In this document: positions 10,866 through 19,882 of the stretch, in pieces | How the letters are laid out: each line of letters begins with the position of its first letter | How positions within the stretch are numbered: the first letter of the stretch is position 1 | Position numbers and translations under genes: made by a program | Notes under the pieces: generated by a model | Told to the model about the DNA's origin: nothing | Seen by the model: only the letters and a program-made list of their open reading frames with translations | Database searches by the model: none | Source of the DNA: Terriglobia bacterium | Lineage (GTDB): Bacteria; Acidobacteriota; Terriglobia; Bryobacterales; Bryobacteraceae | Assembly (NCBI GenBank): GCA_021325235.1 | Contig: JAJPHN010000051.1 | Location: 1 to 64,000, forward strand | DNA length: 64,000 nucleotides | Direction of reading: 5' to 3'

Positions 10866-12287
10866 TCAGACCCGACTCAGGCGCTCGATCGCGCGCTCGC
10901 GGCCAATACAGACAAACACCGCAAACGCGCTTGGGCCCACGCTTTGTCCGGTCAATGCTGCGCGGCTCGCGTTGATAAGCACGCCCGCTTTGACGCCGTG
11001 CTCCTCAGCCAGCTTGCGCAGATCGGTTTCTACGCTTGCTTCCGTGAACTCCGGATTCGCTTCGATACGCTTGGCCAGCTCGCGCAATAGTTCGCGTGCG
11101 CCCGGAGCGTTGAGCTTGTCTTCGGCCTGCTTCTCGATATGAAAATCATCGGCGAAGTAGGCGCGTCCTTTCGTTGGAAAGTCGAGCAGCGTCGAATAGC
11201 GGGAGCGAATCATATCGACCACATGCCGGAAAAAGTCGTCATCACCGTATGGCGCAAGCTTGTGCTCTTCTAACGTTTTTCTGACCATGGGCGCGAGCGT
11301 GTCCACCGGCACGGTCCGCAGATGCTGCGAATTCAGCCATAGCGCCTTTGGGTCGATCGGATCGCTCTCGCTGAAATTCACCACTGCGTTGCTGCGGTTG
11401 ACTCCTTCGAGTGAAAACGCCGATACCAGCTCGTCGAGCGTCATCTGCTCACGATTGTCTTTGGGCGACCAGCCAAGCAGGCATAAGAAATTCGTGTAAG
11501 CGATCGGTAGAAAGCCGTTGTCGCGATAAGTAAGCACACTCACTACGGGCCCGTGTTTGCGCTTGGAAAGTTTGGCTCCATCGGGCGCGATGAGGAGAGG
11601 CAGATGCGCAAAATTCGGCATGGGACCGCCCGCAGCCTCAAACAGCAGTACGTGCTTGAACGTATTCGAAAGATGGTCCTGCCCGCGAATGATATGTGTG
11701 ATCTTCAGATCGATATCATCGGCACACGAGGCCAGATGATAGGTCGGCATACCGTTGCTGCGGAGCAAAGCGAAATCTTCGATATCGCTTGTGAGCTTCG
11801 ATTGCCCGCCATACACTTCATCGGTGAACTTGACCGCGCGCACCGGATCGCGCTCCACTCGAAAGCGAATCGCAAACGGCTCTCCCGCTGCAGCGCGGCG
11901 ATCGCTCTCTTCGCGCGAAAGCACCCGCATCTCCGGATTGCAGAGCCAGGGACCTTCGCCATGCCCACGCTCTTCGAGATCCTGCGCCGCCGGCGTGAAA
12001 TCGCGGTATGCCAAGCCCTTTTCAAGCAGGCCGTAAGCCAGTTTGCGATGCAGGTCGAGCCGTTCGGACTGGCGGTAAAATTCATCCCAGCCGAGATCGA
12101 GCCAGTTCAGCCCTTCGTAGATGGAATTGAGCGACGCTTCGGTGTTGCGATCGACATCGGTATCGTCAATGCGCAACACCATCGTGCCCTTGTTTTTGCG
12201 CACGTAGAGCCAGTTGAAGATGAAGGTGCGCGCGCTGCCGATATGCAAATAGCCCGTCGGCGACGGCGCAAAACGAGCACGAATCAT
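10866..12287 (-). CDS. gltX: Glutamyl-tRNA synthetase (GltX-type)
   Basis: Class I aminoacyl-tRNA synthetase that charges tRNA-Glu (or both tRNA-Glu and tRNA-Gln in organisms using the amidotransferase route). The 473 residues contain the HIGH-type motif PSPTGYLHIGSART at residues 8-21 and the KMSKS-type motif KLSKRKHGP near 245. Length is normal. The usual RIEDTD motif reads RIDDTDVDRN here, a conservative Glu-to-Asp change. A GlnRS is unlikely because of the KLSKR form and length. It lies between rsmA and the carbamoyltransferase on the same strand. Confidence 0.93.
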   Translation of the reverse strand: MIRARFAPSPTGYLHIGSARTFIFNWLYVRKNKGTMVLRIDDTDVDRNTEASLNSIYEGLNWLDLGWDEFYRQSERLDLHRKLAYGLLEKGLAYRDFTPAAQDLEERGHGEGPWLCNPEMRVLSREESDRRAAAGEPFAIRFRVERDPVRAVKFTDEVYGGQSKLTSDIEDFALLRSNGMPTYHLASCADDIDLKITHIIRGQDHLSNTFKHVLLFEAAGGPMPNFAHLPLLIAPDGAKLSKRKHGPVVSVLTYRDNGFLPIAYTNFLCLLGWSPKDNREQMTLDELVSAFSLEGVNRSNAVVNFSESDPIDPKALWLNSQHLRTVPVDTLAPMVRKTLEEHKLAPYGDDDFFRHVVDMIRSRYSTLLDFPTKGRAYFADDFHIEKQAEDKLNAPGARELLRELAKRIEANPEFTEASVETDLRKLAEEHGVKAGVLINASRAALTGQSVGPSAFAVFVCIGRERAIERLSRV

Positions 12288-12328
12288 GAAATATCAGTGT
12301 ACTGGCCGCTGGGCGCAAGTCCGTTGCA

Positions 12329-13072
12329 TCAGCGTTGGTAAATACGCCGGTACAGCGCTTCGAAATCGTGCACCGCAATCTGCTCGGCCCGCAAACCCGC
12401 TTCTGGCAATGCGTCCGCGCGCTCGCCGTAAGCGCCGTGCAGGTTATTTCGCAGCGTTTTGCGTTTCTGGCGGAAACAGAGGCTCACAAAATCGAGCAGT
12501 TCGGAAAGGTTCGAGGGTTGCTCGGTGCGCCTTGATAAACGCACCGCACCCGAATCTACTTTGGGCGGCGGACGAAAAGCTTCCGGCGGCACTTTGGCGA
12601 CCAGCTCGACTTCGCAAACCAGTTGCGTCGCAACGGTCAGATATCCGTAATCGCGGCTGCCCGGCGCTGCCGTCAGACGTTGAGCTACTTCCCATTGCAT
12701 CAGAAACACAGCCGTCTGAAAGCGCGCATCAAGCGCCAGAAATTTCTCGATAATCGGCGATGTTATGTAATACGGCAGATTGCCCGTGATCACCGCACTG
12801 CCCCACTGCGAGAGATCGGTCGCGAGCACATCGCCTTCCTGCACGTGCAGCTTGGATTCGGCGCCGAATTGCTCGCGCAGATATGCGGCAAGCTTCGCAT
12901 CCAGCTCCAGCGCATGCAGCTCATCAGTACGCGGCAGCAGATGACGAGTGAGCGCGCCGCGACCGGGACCGATCTCGATCACTCGCGGCGTAAGCTTTCC
13001 GCAAGCAGCTCCTGCGAGCCGTTCGAGCACGGAATCACGAATCAGGAAATGCTGTCCGAGCCGTTGCGGCAC
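12329..13072 (-). CDS. rsmA: 16S rRNA dimethyladenosine transferase RsmA/KsgA
   Basis: Dimethylates two adjacent adenines near the 3' end of 16S rRNA during 30S maturation, using S-adenosylmethionine. The 247 residues start with the family motif LGQHFLIRD, followed by the SAM-binding EIGPGRGALT and the catalytic NLPYYITSPII (family N-L-P-Y). Because GQHFL is the normal extreme N-terminus, the 31-base overlap with the end of the upstream GT2 gene appears real. Confidence 0.95.
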   Translation of the reverse strand: MPQRLGQHFLIRDSVLERLAGAACGKLTPRVIEIGPGRGALTRHLLPRTDELHALELDAKLAAYLREQFGAESKLHVQEGDVLATDLSQWGSAVITGNLPYYITSPIIEKFLALDARFQTAVFLMQWEVAQRLTAAPGSRDYGYLTVATQLVCEVELVAKVPPEAFRPPPKVDSGAVRLSRRTEQPSNLSELLDFVSLCFRQKRKTLRNNLHGAYGERADALPEAGLRAEQIAVHDFEALYRRIYQR

Positions 13073-14472
13073 AATCCCTCGATGAATGGTGAATACACAA
13101 CGCGCGCCCCGAGCCTGCGTGCGATCAGACCGGCGCGCGAGGCAAACTCTTCCGGCTTACGAATTTCGTCCAGCACCCTCAGCAGAAACTCTGAGCGTAC
13201 GATTGCCAGTTGCGGCGAGGCAGTGCCGATCGTACGCTGTTTCCAGAGCTGTCCGAAGTAGCCGGGATCACTCACGCGCTTTCCGCGATGCGGATTCAGA
13301 ACATTGCCTTGGGCATCGAGATCGAGCCCCGATTCGCGCAGCACTCCGCGATCATCGCGAATGCGCCCGGCAATCATTGCCGTATCCGGATGTAGATCAA
13401 AGATGCCAGTCGCCTCCCACATCCAATACTCGCCGCACAGCTCCACATCCTTTCCGATCAGCGCGACAAAACTAGTTTGACTGGCTGGTTTCCCCCACTC
13501 GCTCATTTCCTCACCACATGCAATACCCACGCTCGGCACGCCCGCCGTCTTGCGCTGAAAGTGCCAGTGCGCGCCGCCCGCGAACAACGGACTCGGCTCA
13601 AGCGTAAACAATTTTCCTTCTTCTCTGCTGTCCAGAAAACGCTGCAGTACTGCCCGCTGCGAGTTCGCAATGTATGCTTTACTCGCGTCGTCATCGGCGG
13701 TGGACGAAGAATGCACACGCCAGCTATAGACCACCTCCGGCACATGCACCGCGCCTTCGCCGCTAATCAGAAAGCGCACGAACAAATCCCAATCAGGACT
13801 TCCCTCGGTTGCCGGATCGCTGTATGCCCCAAGCGCGAGCGCCTTCTCGCGATCAATCACACCCAAGTGCGCGATGTAAGCCGAATTCAGCAGCAGTACC
13901 GGATCCCATTCCGGCTTGAAATACGGCTGGTAACGCCGCCTGCCGATCACTTTATCTTCATCGGTGTAGAGCAGCGCGGGATATTGATTCTCGGCAAGCG
14001 CCGTTGCAACCACTCGCAGCGCATCGCGATCGAGGCGATCATCTGCATCCACCGGCAGCACATAGCGGCCGCGCGCTTCTTCCAGACAACGGCGCAGGCC
14101 GCGTGTGATGCCGAGATTCTGCTCCACGCGCACGACGCGAACCCAGGCGAACCGTGAGATCTCGCGCATAAACGACAGCAACTCGGGCCGCGCGCAACCG
14201 TTGTCGAGCACCACCCATTCCGTGGCTCCCGTTGCATTCTGCCGCTGGATGCTCTCCGCCAGTTCGCGCAGGTACGCGAGCGGGCTGCCATCCCAAACCG
14301 CTGTCAGGATAGAAAACAAGCCGGGCTCCGGCTCACGCGTGTATATGTTCTGGCGCGCGTCGATCCGGGCGCGAATCCAGGCCTCATATTGGCGCATTTC
14401 GTGCGAGGGCCAGAATGCATCTTTCGCGCGCCGCAGCGACCCTTTCATCTGCCTTTTCAGCGAATCGATCAA
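13042..14472 (-). CDS. GT2-family glycosyltransferase
   Basis: 476-residue protein. Residues about 50-280 form a GT-A fold with FSILTAVWDG, VVLDNGCARPEL, RVEQNLGITRGLRRCLEEARGR and the nucleotide-sugar/metal site VDADDRLDR. A downstream region has WRVHSSSTADD, seen in O-antigen and rhamnan-type transferases. No transmembrane segment is obvious, so it is probably cytoplasmic. The gene overlaps rsmA by 31 bases and diverges from the larger GT2 gene across only 29 bases, so the two probably share a control region and act on the same glycan. Confidence 0.88.
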   Translation of the reverse strand: MIDSLKRQMKGSLRRAKDAFWPSHEMRQYEAWIRARIDARQNIYTREPEPGLFSILTAVWDGSPLAYLRELAESIQRQNATGATEWVVLDNGCARPELLSFMREISRFAWVRVVRVEQNLGITRGLRRCLEEARGRYVLPVDADDRLDRDALRVVATALAENQYPALLYTDEDKVIGRRRYQPYFKPEWDPVLLLNSAYIAHLGVIDREKALALGAYSDPATEGSPDWDLFVRFLISGEGAVHVPEVVYSWRVHSSSTADDDASKAYIANSQRAVLQRFLDSREEGKLFTLEPSPLFAGGAHWHFQRKTAGVPSVGIACGEEMSEWGKPASQTSFVALIGKDVELCGEYWMWEATGIFDLHPDTAMIAGRIRDDRGVLRESGLDLDAQGNVLNPHRGKRVSDPGYFGQLWKQRTIGTASPQLAIVRSEFLLRVLDEIRKPEEFASRAGLIARRLGARVVYSPFIEGLCRNGSDSIS

Positions 14473-14501
14473 GCAGTCTCCCTTGGTATTGTTCTATATG
14501 A

Positions 14502-16823
14502 ATGCCCCGGCAGGACACGCCTGAAACGCTCGAAGCCGCCAATGACGCACTGCGCCAGGTGCAGGCCGAATTGCGCGCTTCGCAGCGGCAGCTCAAGCGC
14601 GTGCTCGAGCTGGTCGAAAAGCATCAGGCTCAACTGAACGCGCACGAATCATCCATCGCGCGGCTCGATCGCATTCTGATGGAAATTCTCACCGGGCGCG
14701 TTTGGCGCACGCTGCGAGCGGCGGGCGATCTGGCCAAGCGCTTCGTGCCGCGCGCCCGCGGCGGCAACACAGCCGAGAGCGTTGTGCTCAACTCCCGGCA
14801 GCGCTCGTTTCTGGTTTGCGACGAACCGAAGCCCAGCGATCTCGCGCTGCGCAGCGGCAACATCACGGTCAAAGGCTGGTGTGCGGCCGAGCGCGGCGTC
14901 GATTGCGTACAGATCGATATTGCCGGTATTCCGCGCATGCAGGTTGTCCCCTCGATCCCGCGCCCCGACGTGAAGAAGCATCATCCCGATCTCGACACCA
15001 CGGGACGCGCCGGCTTTGCTGCTGATTTCGATTCGCTCACTTTGCCTAACGGCCGGCACGTGATCACGCTCCGGCTCATCTCGCAGGGCAAGCCCATTCG
15101 CGAGACGCGCAGCGCCGTCCAGATCGATCACGAGCACGGCTTCTCCTCCGACTACTATCGCTGGATCCACGATTTTGAAGAGCCCGATGACGATCTGATC
15201 TCGCTCAAACTGGTAAGCTTTGCCTCCCGGCCCACTTTCAGCATTCTGATGCCGGTCTACAACACGAAGCCCGACGAGCTGACAGCTGCAATTGAATCCG
15301 TGATCGCGCAATCGTACAGCAACTGGCAGCTCTGCATTGCCGACGATTCTTCATCGAGTGCTGAAACGCGCGCTGTCCTAGAACGCTATGCTGAAAATCC
15401 GAAGATTCGCATAGCTTATCAGCGCGAACGTGGCGGCATCTCACGCGCGACCAATGCTGCCTGGCAGCTGGCAACCGGCGATTATCTCTGCCTGCTCGAT
15501 CACGACGATACGCTTTCTCCCCACGCGCTCGCCTGGATCTGCGAAACGCTCGATCGTCATCCCGAGGCCGACCTGCTTTACAGCGATGAGGACAAAATCG
15601 ACGCCAAGGGCAAGCGCTTCGATCCGTTTTTCAAGCCGGACTGGTCGCCCGATCTGCTGCTTTCGGAGAATTACGTCTGCCATCTGCTGACCATCCGCCG
15701 CGATCTCGCCGAGAAGCTCGGGCATCTCAACCCCGATTGCGACGGCAGCCAGGATTACGATCTGATTCTGCGCGCGGTTGAGCACGCTCGCGACATCCGC
15801 CACATCCCGCGCGTTCTCTACCATTGGCGCGCGAGTGAAGGCTCGACTGCGGTGACCCAGGAGAACAAGAATTACGCGCTCGATGCTGCTAAGCGCGCGC
15901 TTCAATCGTACGCCGCTCGTACCGGCGCGGCTCACAGCATTGAACCGGGCCGCGTACCGGGCCGCTGGCGCGCACGCTACCCGATTCCCGCAGGCACGCG
16001 CGTCAGCATCATCATCCCGTCCGGCGGCAAGCTCGATGTGCTGCGTACGAATCTCTCGAGCTTGTTCACCAAAACGAGTTATCGCGATTACGAAGTCGTC
16101 ATCATCGACAACTCGAAGCACAATGCGATCGAAAACTACGCACGCGAGCTCATGAGCGAGCACTCGAACGTGCGCTATATTGACTGGCGGCACAAGCCGT
16201 TCAATTTTTCCGCCATCTGCAACGCTGCCGCCAAGACCTGCGATTCGCCTCTGCTGCTTTTTCTGAATGACGATACTTCGGTGATCGAGCCGGGCTGGCT
16301 CGAAGCGCTGGTCGAGCTTGCGGTTCGTCCCGAGGTTGGTGCGGTGGGCGCGAAACTGCTCTATCCCGATGGCCGCATCCAGCACGCCGGTGTTGTCATG
16401 GGGCTCTACGACAACTGCGGCCACGCCTTCAAGGGTCTGGATGGTTCATCGAGTCACTACTTCGACTTCACCGACGTGATTCGGAATGTCAGCGCGGTGA
16501 CGGGTGCCTGCCTCATGACTCGCGCCGATGTCTTTTGGAAAGTCGGCGGATTCGATGAGACGCAGTTTGCCGTGGCATTTAACGACATTGATCTTTGTCT
16601 CAAGATCGGCAATGCCGGATACCGCGTGCTCTATACGCCGCACGCCCTGCTCTATCATCACGAGGCATTCTCGAAAACATCGAAGGATCTGGTGCCGCAT
16701 CCGCAGGAGGTCGAAGCCATGCGCCTGAAATGGGAAGCCATCATCGACGCCGACCCGTACTACAACCCAAACCTCACCCGCAACGACGAAGATTACTCTC
16801 TGAAGACTCGCGGATCCGGATGA
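14502..16823 (+). CDS. Tandem-domain GT2 glycosyltransferase with N-terminal coiled coil
   Basis: 773 residues with three parts. Residues 1-60 form a heptad-like coiled coil (LRQVQAELRASQRQLKRVLE). The first GT2 domain begins near 244 (FSILMPVYNTKPDELTAAI) with LLDHDDTLSPHAL as its DxD region and YSDEDKID. The second begins near 500 (RVSIIIPSGGKLDVL) with LFLNDDTSVIEPGW, AVGAKLLYPDGRIQHAGVV and FNDIDLCLKIG. Two catalytic domains in one chain suggest alternating addition of two sugars, as in O-antigen or S-layer glycan polymerases. It diverges from the other GT2 gene. Acceptor and sugars are unknown. Confidence 0.88.
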   Translation: MPRQDTPETLEAANDALRQVQAELRASQRQLKRVLELVEKHQAQLNAHESSIARLDRILMEILTGRVWRTLRAAGDLAKRFVPRARGGNTAESVVLNSRQRSFLVCDEPKPSDLALRSGNITVKGWCAAERGVDCVQIDIAGIPRMQVVPSIPRPDVKKHHPDLDTTGRAGFAADFDSLTLPNGRHVITLRLISQGKPIRETRSAVQIDHEHGFSSDYYRWIHDFEEPDDDLISLKLVSFASRPTFSILMPVYNTKPDELTAAIESVIAQSYSNWQLCIADDSSSSAETRAVLERYAENPKIRIAYQRERGGISRATNAAWQLATGDYLCLLDHDDTLSPHALAWICETLDRHPEADLLYSDEDKIDAKGKRFDPFFKPDWSPDLLLSENYVCHLLTIRRDLAEKLGHLNPDCDGSQDYDLILRAVEHARDIRHIPRVLYHWRASEGSTAVTQENKNYALDAAKRALQSYAARTGAAHSIEPGRVPGRWRARYPIPAGTRVSIIIPSGGKLDVLRTNLSSLFTKTSYRDYEVVIIDNSKHNAIENYARELMSEHSNVRYIDWRHKPFNFSAICNAAAKTCDSPLLLFLNDDTSVIEPGWLEALVELAVRPEVGAVGAKLLYPDGRIQHAGVVMGLYDNCGHAFKGLDGSSSHYFDFTDVIRNVSAVTGACLMTRADVFWKVGGFDETQFAVAFNDIDLCLKIGNAGYRVLYTPHALLYHHEAFSKTSKDLVPHPQEVEAMRLKWEAIIDADPYYNPNLTRNDEDYSLKTRGSG

Positions 16824-16842
16824 AACTCCGCACCAGAACAGG

Positions 16843-17397
16843 CTATCGATCGGATGATGGATGTACAAAGCCGCTGATCCGTCCCGTTTTCCGATCTCTG
16901 TAAGCTCCTATCGCTGCGTGTGGCGGCTTAAACCCACCTGCCGGGAAATATAGTCCCCATCCCTGGGCTTTCAAGGATAGCGACGGTACATCATTCTGTA
17001 AATCGCCCGGCCCGAGATACATGACCTGATCGTCTGTGTTTCCAGCCAGCCAGATGCTAGGCCCCGGACCTGTTTGGGCTGCATTGATCCAGATGCTGTC
17101 CCTCTCACCAGGCCCAGCGAACCGCAACGTTGTTGACCCGTCCCGGTCCTGCTCGATGACGCTGTTTTTCTTTCCGGTGATATCCGTAAGTTGCATTTGG
17201 GCGGTGCCGGCCGAATCCGTTGACAGGACGATTCGAGTGTGACCACTGGAGTCCTGAATCTCGAGGCGCCTGAAAATCGCCTCCGTTCCCGCCGCGCTCT
17301 TGTGTGAAGCTACCGATCTAAGCGCTACAGCGAGGCTGCCGATCAGCGCAATGTATGCAAACCGTTCCAGAGCTTTCATCCCTGCTACTTCAGACAC
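16843..17397 (-). CDS. Hypothetical exported protein
   Basis: 184 residues. A hydrophobic segment (AYIALIGSLAVALRSVA) follows a short charged N-terminus, so it is anchored or exported. The start may instead be the Met at residue 7 (17379). The rest is rich in beta-forming residues with IVLSTDSAGTAQMQLTD, STTLRFAGPG and PGPSIWLAGN, reading like repeated strands of a beta-helix or beta-sandwich. I do not recognise the family. Its stop is 19 bases from the convergent glycosyltransferase stop. Confidence 0.65.
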   Translation of the reverse strand: MSEVAGMKALERFAYIALIGSLAVALRSVASHKSAAGTEAIFRRLEIQDSSGHTRIVLSTDSAGTAQMQLTDITGKKNSVIEQDRDGSTTLRFAGPGERDSIWINAAQTGPGPSIWLAGNTDDQVMYLGPGDLQNDVPSLSLKAQGWGLYFPAGGFKPPHAAIGAYRDRKTGRISGFVHPSSDR

Positions 17398-17499
17398 CGT
17401 CGCAAACCTGAGGTTCCCGAGCGGTAGTACCCGGCCATGCCAGACTCCTTCACGTGCGTATCGAAATCAAGTTATGCTGAAGGCAGAGGGCTTCTGCGA

Positions 17500-17682
17500 A
17501 TGGCGAAATCCGGCGACGAGCAACTCACCTACACGACCTGGGAAGGCAGAACGATCACCAACGTCGACGTGCTCCTGCGCGATCCCAAGGTGCAGGAGAT
17601 GATTCGCAAAGGCTCCAAGAACCGCCAGCAGCCTTCCAAAAAAGGCTACATCGCCGTCGTCCGTTACCGCAAGCCCGAATAG
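17500..17682 (+). CDS. Small hypothetical protein (60 residues)
   Basis: Starting at ATG 17500 the protein is MAKSGDEQLTYTTWEGRTI and so on, charged and without a membrane segment, ending IAVVRYRKPE. An in-frame ATG at 17437 would add 21 residues of poor composition, so the shorter form is preferred. The stop is 15 bases before the next gene, suggesting co-transcription. No family recognised. Confidence 0.55.
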   Translation: MAKSGDEQLTYTTWEGRTITNVDVLLRDPKVQEMIRKGSKNRQQPSKKGYIAVVRYRKPE

Positions 17683-17697
17683 CGCCGGTCGCGCTCC

Positions 17698-18411
17698 ATG
17701 CCGTACAACCTGCTACTGCTGCCATTGCTGGGCGGGTTCCTCTTCATTCACCTCACACACTACTTCCGGTTCGCGGCCCAGCGGCTCGATGGCTACCGAT
17801 TGCTCATCCAGGCCGCCATCGCCGGTACGTGTCTGGCTGCGCTGGCGCGTCTGATCGAGCTCTTCTTCGGATACGTCGCCGGAATCGACATCGATCGCAT
17901 CTGGAGCTACTTCCTGAACCTGCCGTTCCTGGGCACCAGCGCCTTCGCCTTCGTTCTCGGCCCCGTCTGCGCCTGGATCTGGAATTTATTTGTTGACCGG
18001 GAACGCGCCAAAGCCCTCGAAATCGATCGCCACGGGAACGCCTTCACCAAATTGCTGCTGCGCAGCCAGAAAGAGAAACAGCTGCTCTCTGTGACGCTCG
18101 ATAACCGCAAATGGTACGTAGGCTGGATCACCGAAAGTCCGAATCTCGACCCGCAGGAGCTTTATTTTCGCCTGCTGCCGTATCGCAGCGGCTATCGCGA
18201 TAAGGACAATCTCAACCCCGTCGCGACAACCTATTACGATGGCGCGCTGCGCGAGCCCGCTTTCGATCAGAACGACCTGATTATCACGCTTCCGCTAAAG
18301 GACGTGAAGACGGCAAATCTCTTCAACGAAGATCTCTACAACGACTACTTCGCCGAGCCGCCCGCCCCGCCGGAGGATCCCACGCCCAGCCATCGTCACC
18401 ACGAGTCTTGA
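17698..18411 (+). CDS. Hypothetical membrane protein
   Basis: 237 residues. The first 110 contain three hydrophobic segments (LLLLPLLGGFLFIHL, AAIAGTCLAALARLIELFF, FAFVLGPVCAWIWNLFV). The remaining cytoplasmic part is soluble and strand-rich (LLSVTLDNRKWYVGWITESP; NDLIITLPLKDV) and ends in a Pro/His-rich tail. The layout resembles small DUF6338-like membrane proteins, but that is only an impression. It follows the 60-residue gene by 15 bases. Confidence 0.65.
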   Translation: MPYNLLLLPLLGGFLFIHLTHYFRFAAQRLDGYRLLIQAAIAGTCLAALARLIELFFGYVAGIDIDRIWSYFLNLPFLGTSAFAFVLGPVCAWIWNLFVDRERAKALEIDRHGNAFTKLLLRSQKEKQLLSVTLDNRKWYVGWITESPNLDPQELYFRLLPYRSGYRDKDNLNPVATTYYDGALREPAFDQNDLIITLPLKDVKTANLFNEDLYNDYFAEPPAPPEDPTPSHRHHES

Positions 18412-18460
18412 AGGAGGGCGCAAGCGTTTCCAGTTTGATCGCCGAAGTTTCGCGAACACT

Positions 18461-18940
18461 CTACACACCGAACTGGCGCAGATGATGATCCAGATGTTTG
18501 TACATCAAGACAGCCCATTCGGCGGGTGTCAAAGGGCCGAAAAACGGATGAGGATGGACGGTGCAGGCCGATGGTCCACCGGAAACGAACCGGTCGATCA
18601 GCGACCAAAGACGCGAGCGCTCCGTATCCAGATCGCATTTGCCGCTGACCACCAGATCGCGCATCGTCGGCGCGTTGCGGCGGAACGGCTCGTCATTCCC
18701 GACAACGCGGGGCTTGATGATAAAACCGATCAGCCGCCCCAGCAGCGCGCGAGGCGGCCTGATCTCGCCCAGAGCCATCTCGAGTGCTGATGCGCAATGA
18801 GCCATCATCTGCGCTACACTCATCCGACCCCACTGCCGCTGGCTGTCGATGCGTAAGCAGTCGATGCGCTGCTTGACTTGATTTGCCAGCGCAACATCGA
18901 ACAGGTTCTTCAACTCAGGGTGCCCTGGCTCAAACGCCAT
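18461..18940 (-). CDS. DUF1569 / DinB-superfamily protein
   Basis: 159 residues, about the usual DinB-like length. The pattern WGRMSVAQMMAHCASALE near residue 40 and the C-terminal HLDHHLRQFGV give the conserved His residues of the four-helix DinB fold that binds a metal. Members often act as thiol-dependent transferases or have unknown function. Its start overlaps the end of the DoxX gene by 11 bases, so the two are coupled. Confidence 0.8.
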   Translation of the reverse strand: MAFEPGHPELKNLFDVALANQVKQRIDCLRIDSQRQWGRMSVAQMMAHCASALEMALGEIRPPRALLGRLIGFIIKPRVVGNDEPFRRNAPTMRDLVVSGKCDLDTERSRLWSLIDRFVSGGPSACTVHPHPFFGPLTPAEWAVLMYKHLDHHLRQFGV

Positions 18941-19346
18941 CGAGACTGTAGCGGCCCGGACCCATGATCAGGATCGAAATCGCCCAGAAGCAAAACAGAA
19001 GAGGCAGCTCACCGCTGTGAGGCCCGAAGATCGACAATTTGTGCACCAGCACAAACGCCGCGCCAGTATTGATGGCCACGATCAGCGCCGCCCAGCGGGT
19101 ACCGAGCCCGAGCACAATGAGCAGCGAGCAGATCAGGTCCGAAAGAATTGCGAACATCAGCGTAAATTTCGAGCCGATATGCAGTGGATCGGGGAAATGG
19201 CCGGCCATATCCGAGAAATGAACTACTTTGGACCAGCCGTGGACAATACAAAGAGTCAGGCCGAAAACCACCCGCAAAACGAGCACGCCGAAATCAAAGT
19301 GCCGGGGCACAAAACCGAGCCGCACGAAACTGTTCATGCTGTGCAT
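18930..19346 (-). CDS. DoxX-family membrane protein
   Basis: Starting at the Met 19346 (MHSMNSF) gives 138 residues; an upstream start at 19388 would overlap the divergent gene. Four hydrophobic helices are visible: VLVLRVVFGLTLCIVHGW, FTLMFAILSDLICSLLIVLG, AALIVAINTGAAFVLVH and ELPLLFCFWAISILIMG. The first carries the DoxX-type R-x-x-x-G-x-x-x-x-x-H-G pattern. DoxX proteins sit in the inner membrane and are often linked to redox functions. It is coupled to the DUF1569 gene. Confidence 0.82.
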   Translation of the reverse strand: MHSMNSFVRLGFVPRHFDFGVLVLRVVFGLTLCIVHGWSKVVHFSDMAGHFPDPLHIGSKFTLMFAILSDLICSLLIVLGLGTRWAALIVAINTGAAFVLVHKLSIFGPHSGELPLLFCFWAISILIMGPGRYSLDGV

Positions 19347-19376
19347 TGTACGTGAATGTGGCTGTATGGTAAACAC

Positions 19377-19862
19377 ATGAGCTCTCAAAGCGCGTTCTCG
19401 CGCTCGTCACAACGAGCCATGCCGGGCGGAGCAGCCGATCGCGCGAATCTGCCGAAAGGGCCGAACGGGCGTCATCTCTGCCGCTGGTGCAGCCTCGAAG
19501 TTCCAGCCGGGCGCCAGACCTTCTGCTCCGACTGGTGCGTTGAAGAGTGGAGACTGCGCAGCAACCCAGGACATCTGCGCGAACGAGTCTTCGAGCGCGA
19601 CCGCGGCATCTGCGCGCAGTGCGGACTCGATTGCATTGCCGAATTTCGCCGCATTCGCAGGCTGCGCGGTCCGGCGCGTCTGCGGGCATCCGCTGAATGG
19701 CGTCTCGGCTCGCGCAAATCGCTCTGGGATGCCGATCATGTCGTGCCGGTTGTCGAGGGCGGGGGCGAATGCGATTTGTCCAATATGCAAACGCTGTGCC
19801 TCAAATGCCATCGCGCCCGCACCGCTCAGTTGGCAGAATCGCGCCGGCGCAAACCGGCATGA
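19377..19862 (+). CDS. HNH endonuclease-domain protein
   Basis: 161 residues from ATG 19377 (MSSQSAF). An N-terminal zinc-ribbon-like part has CRWC followed by CSDWCVEEW and later CAQCGLDC. The HNH motif is DADHVVPVVEGGGECDLSN with QTLCLKCHRART, so H, N and H and the structural cysteines are all present. Such single-domain HNH proteins are common outside mobile elements and often act in DNA repair or defence; no partner is next to it. It diverges from DoxX across 30 bases. Confidence 0.85.
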   Translation: MSSQSAFSRSSQRAMPGGAADRANLPKGPNGRHLCRWCSLEVPAGRQTFCSDWCVEEWRLRSNPGHLRERVFERDRGICAQCGLDCIAEFRRIRRLRGPARLRASAEWRLGSRKSLWDADHVVPVVEGGGECDLSNMQTLCLKCHRARTAQLAESRRRKPA

Positions 19863-19882
19863 GTGTGTTCATCATATGAGGA

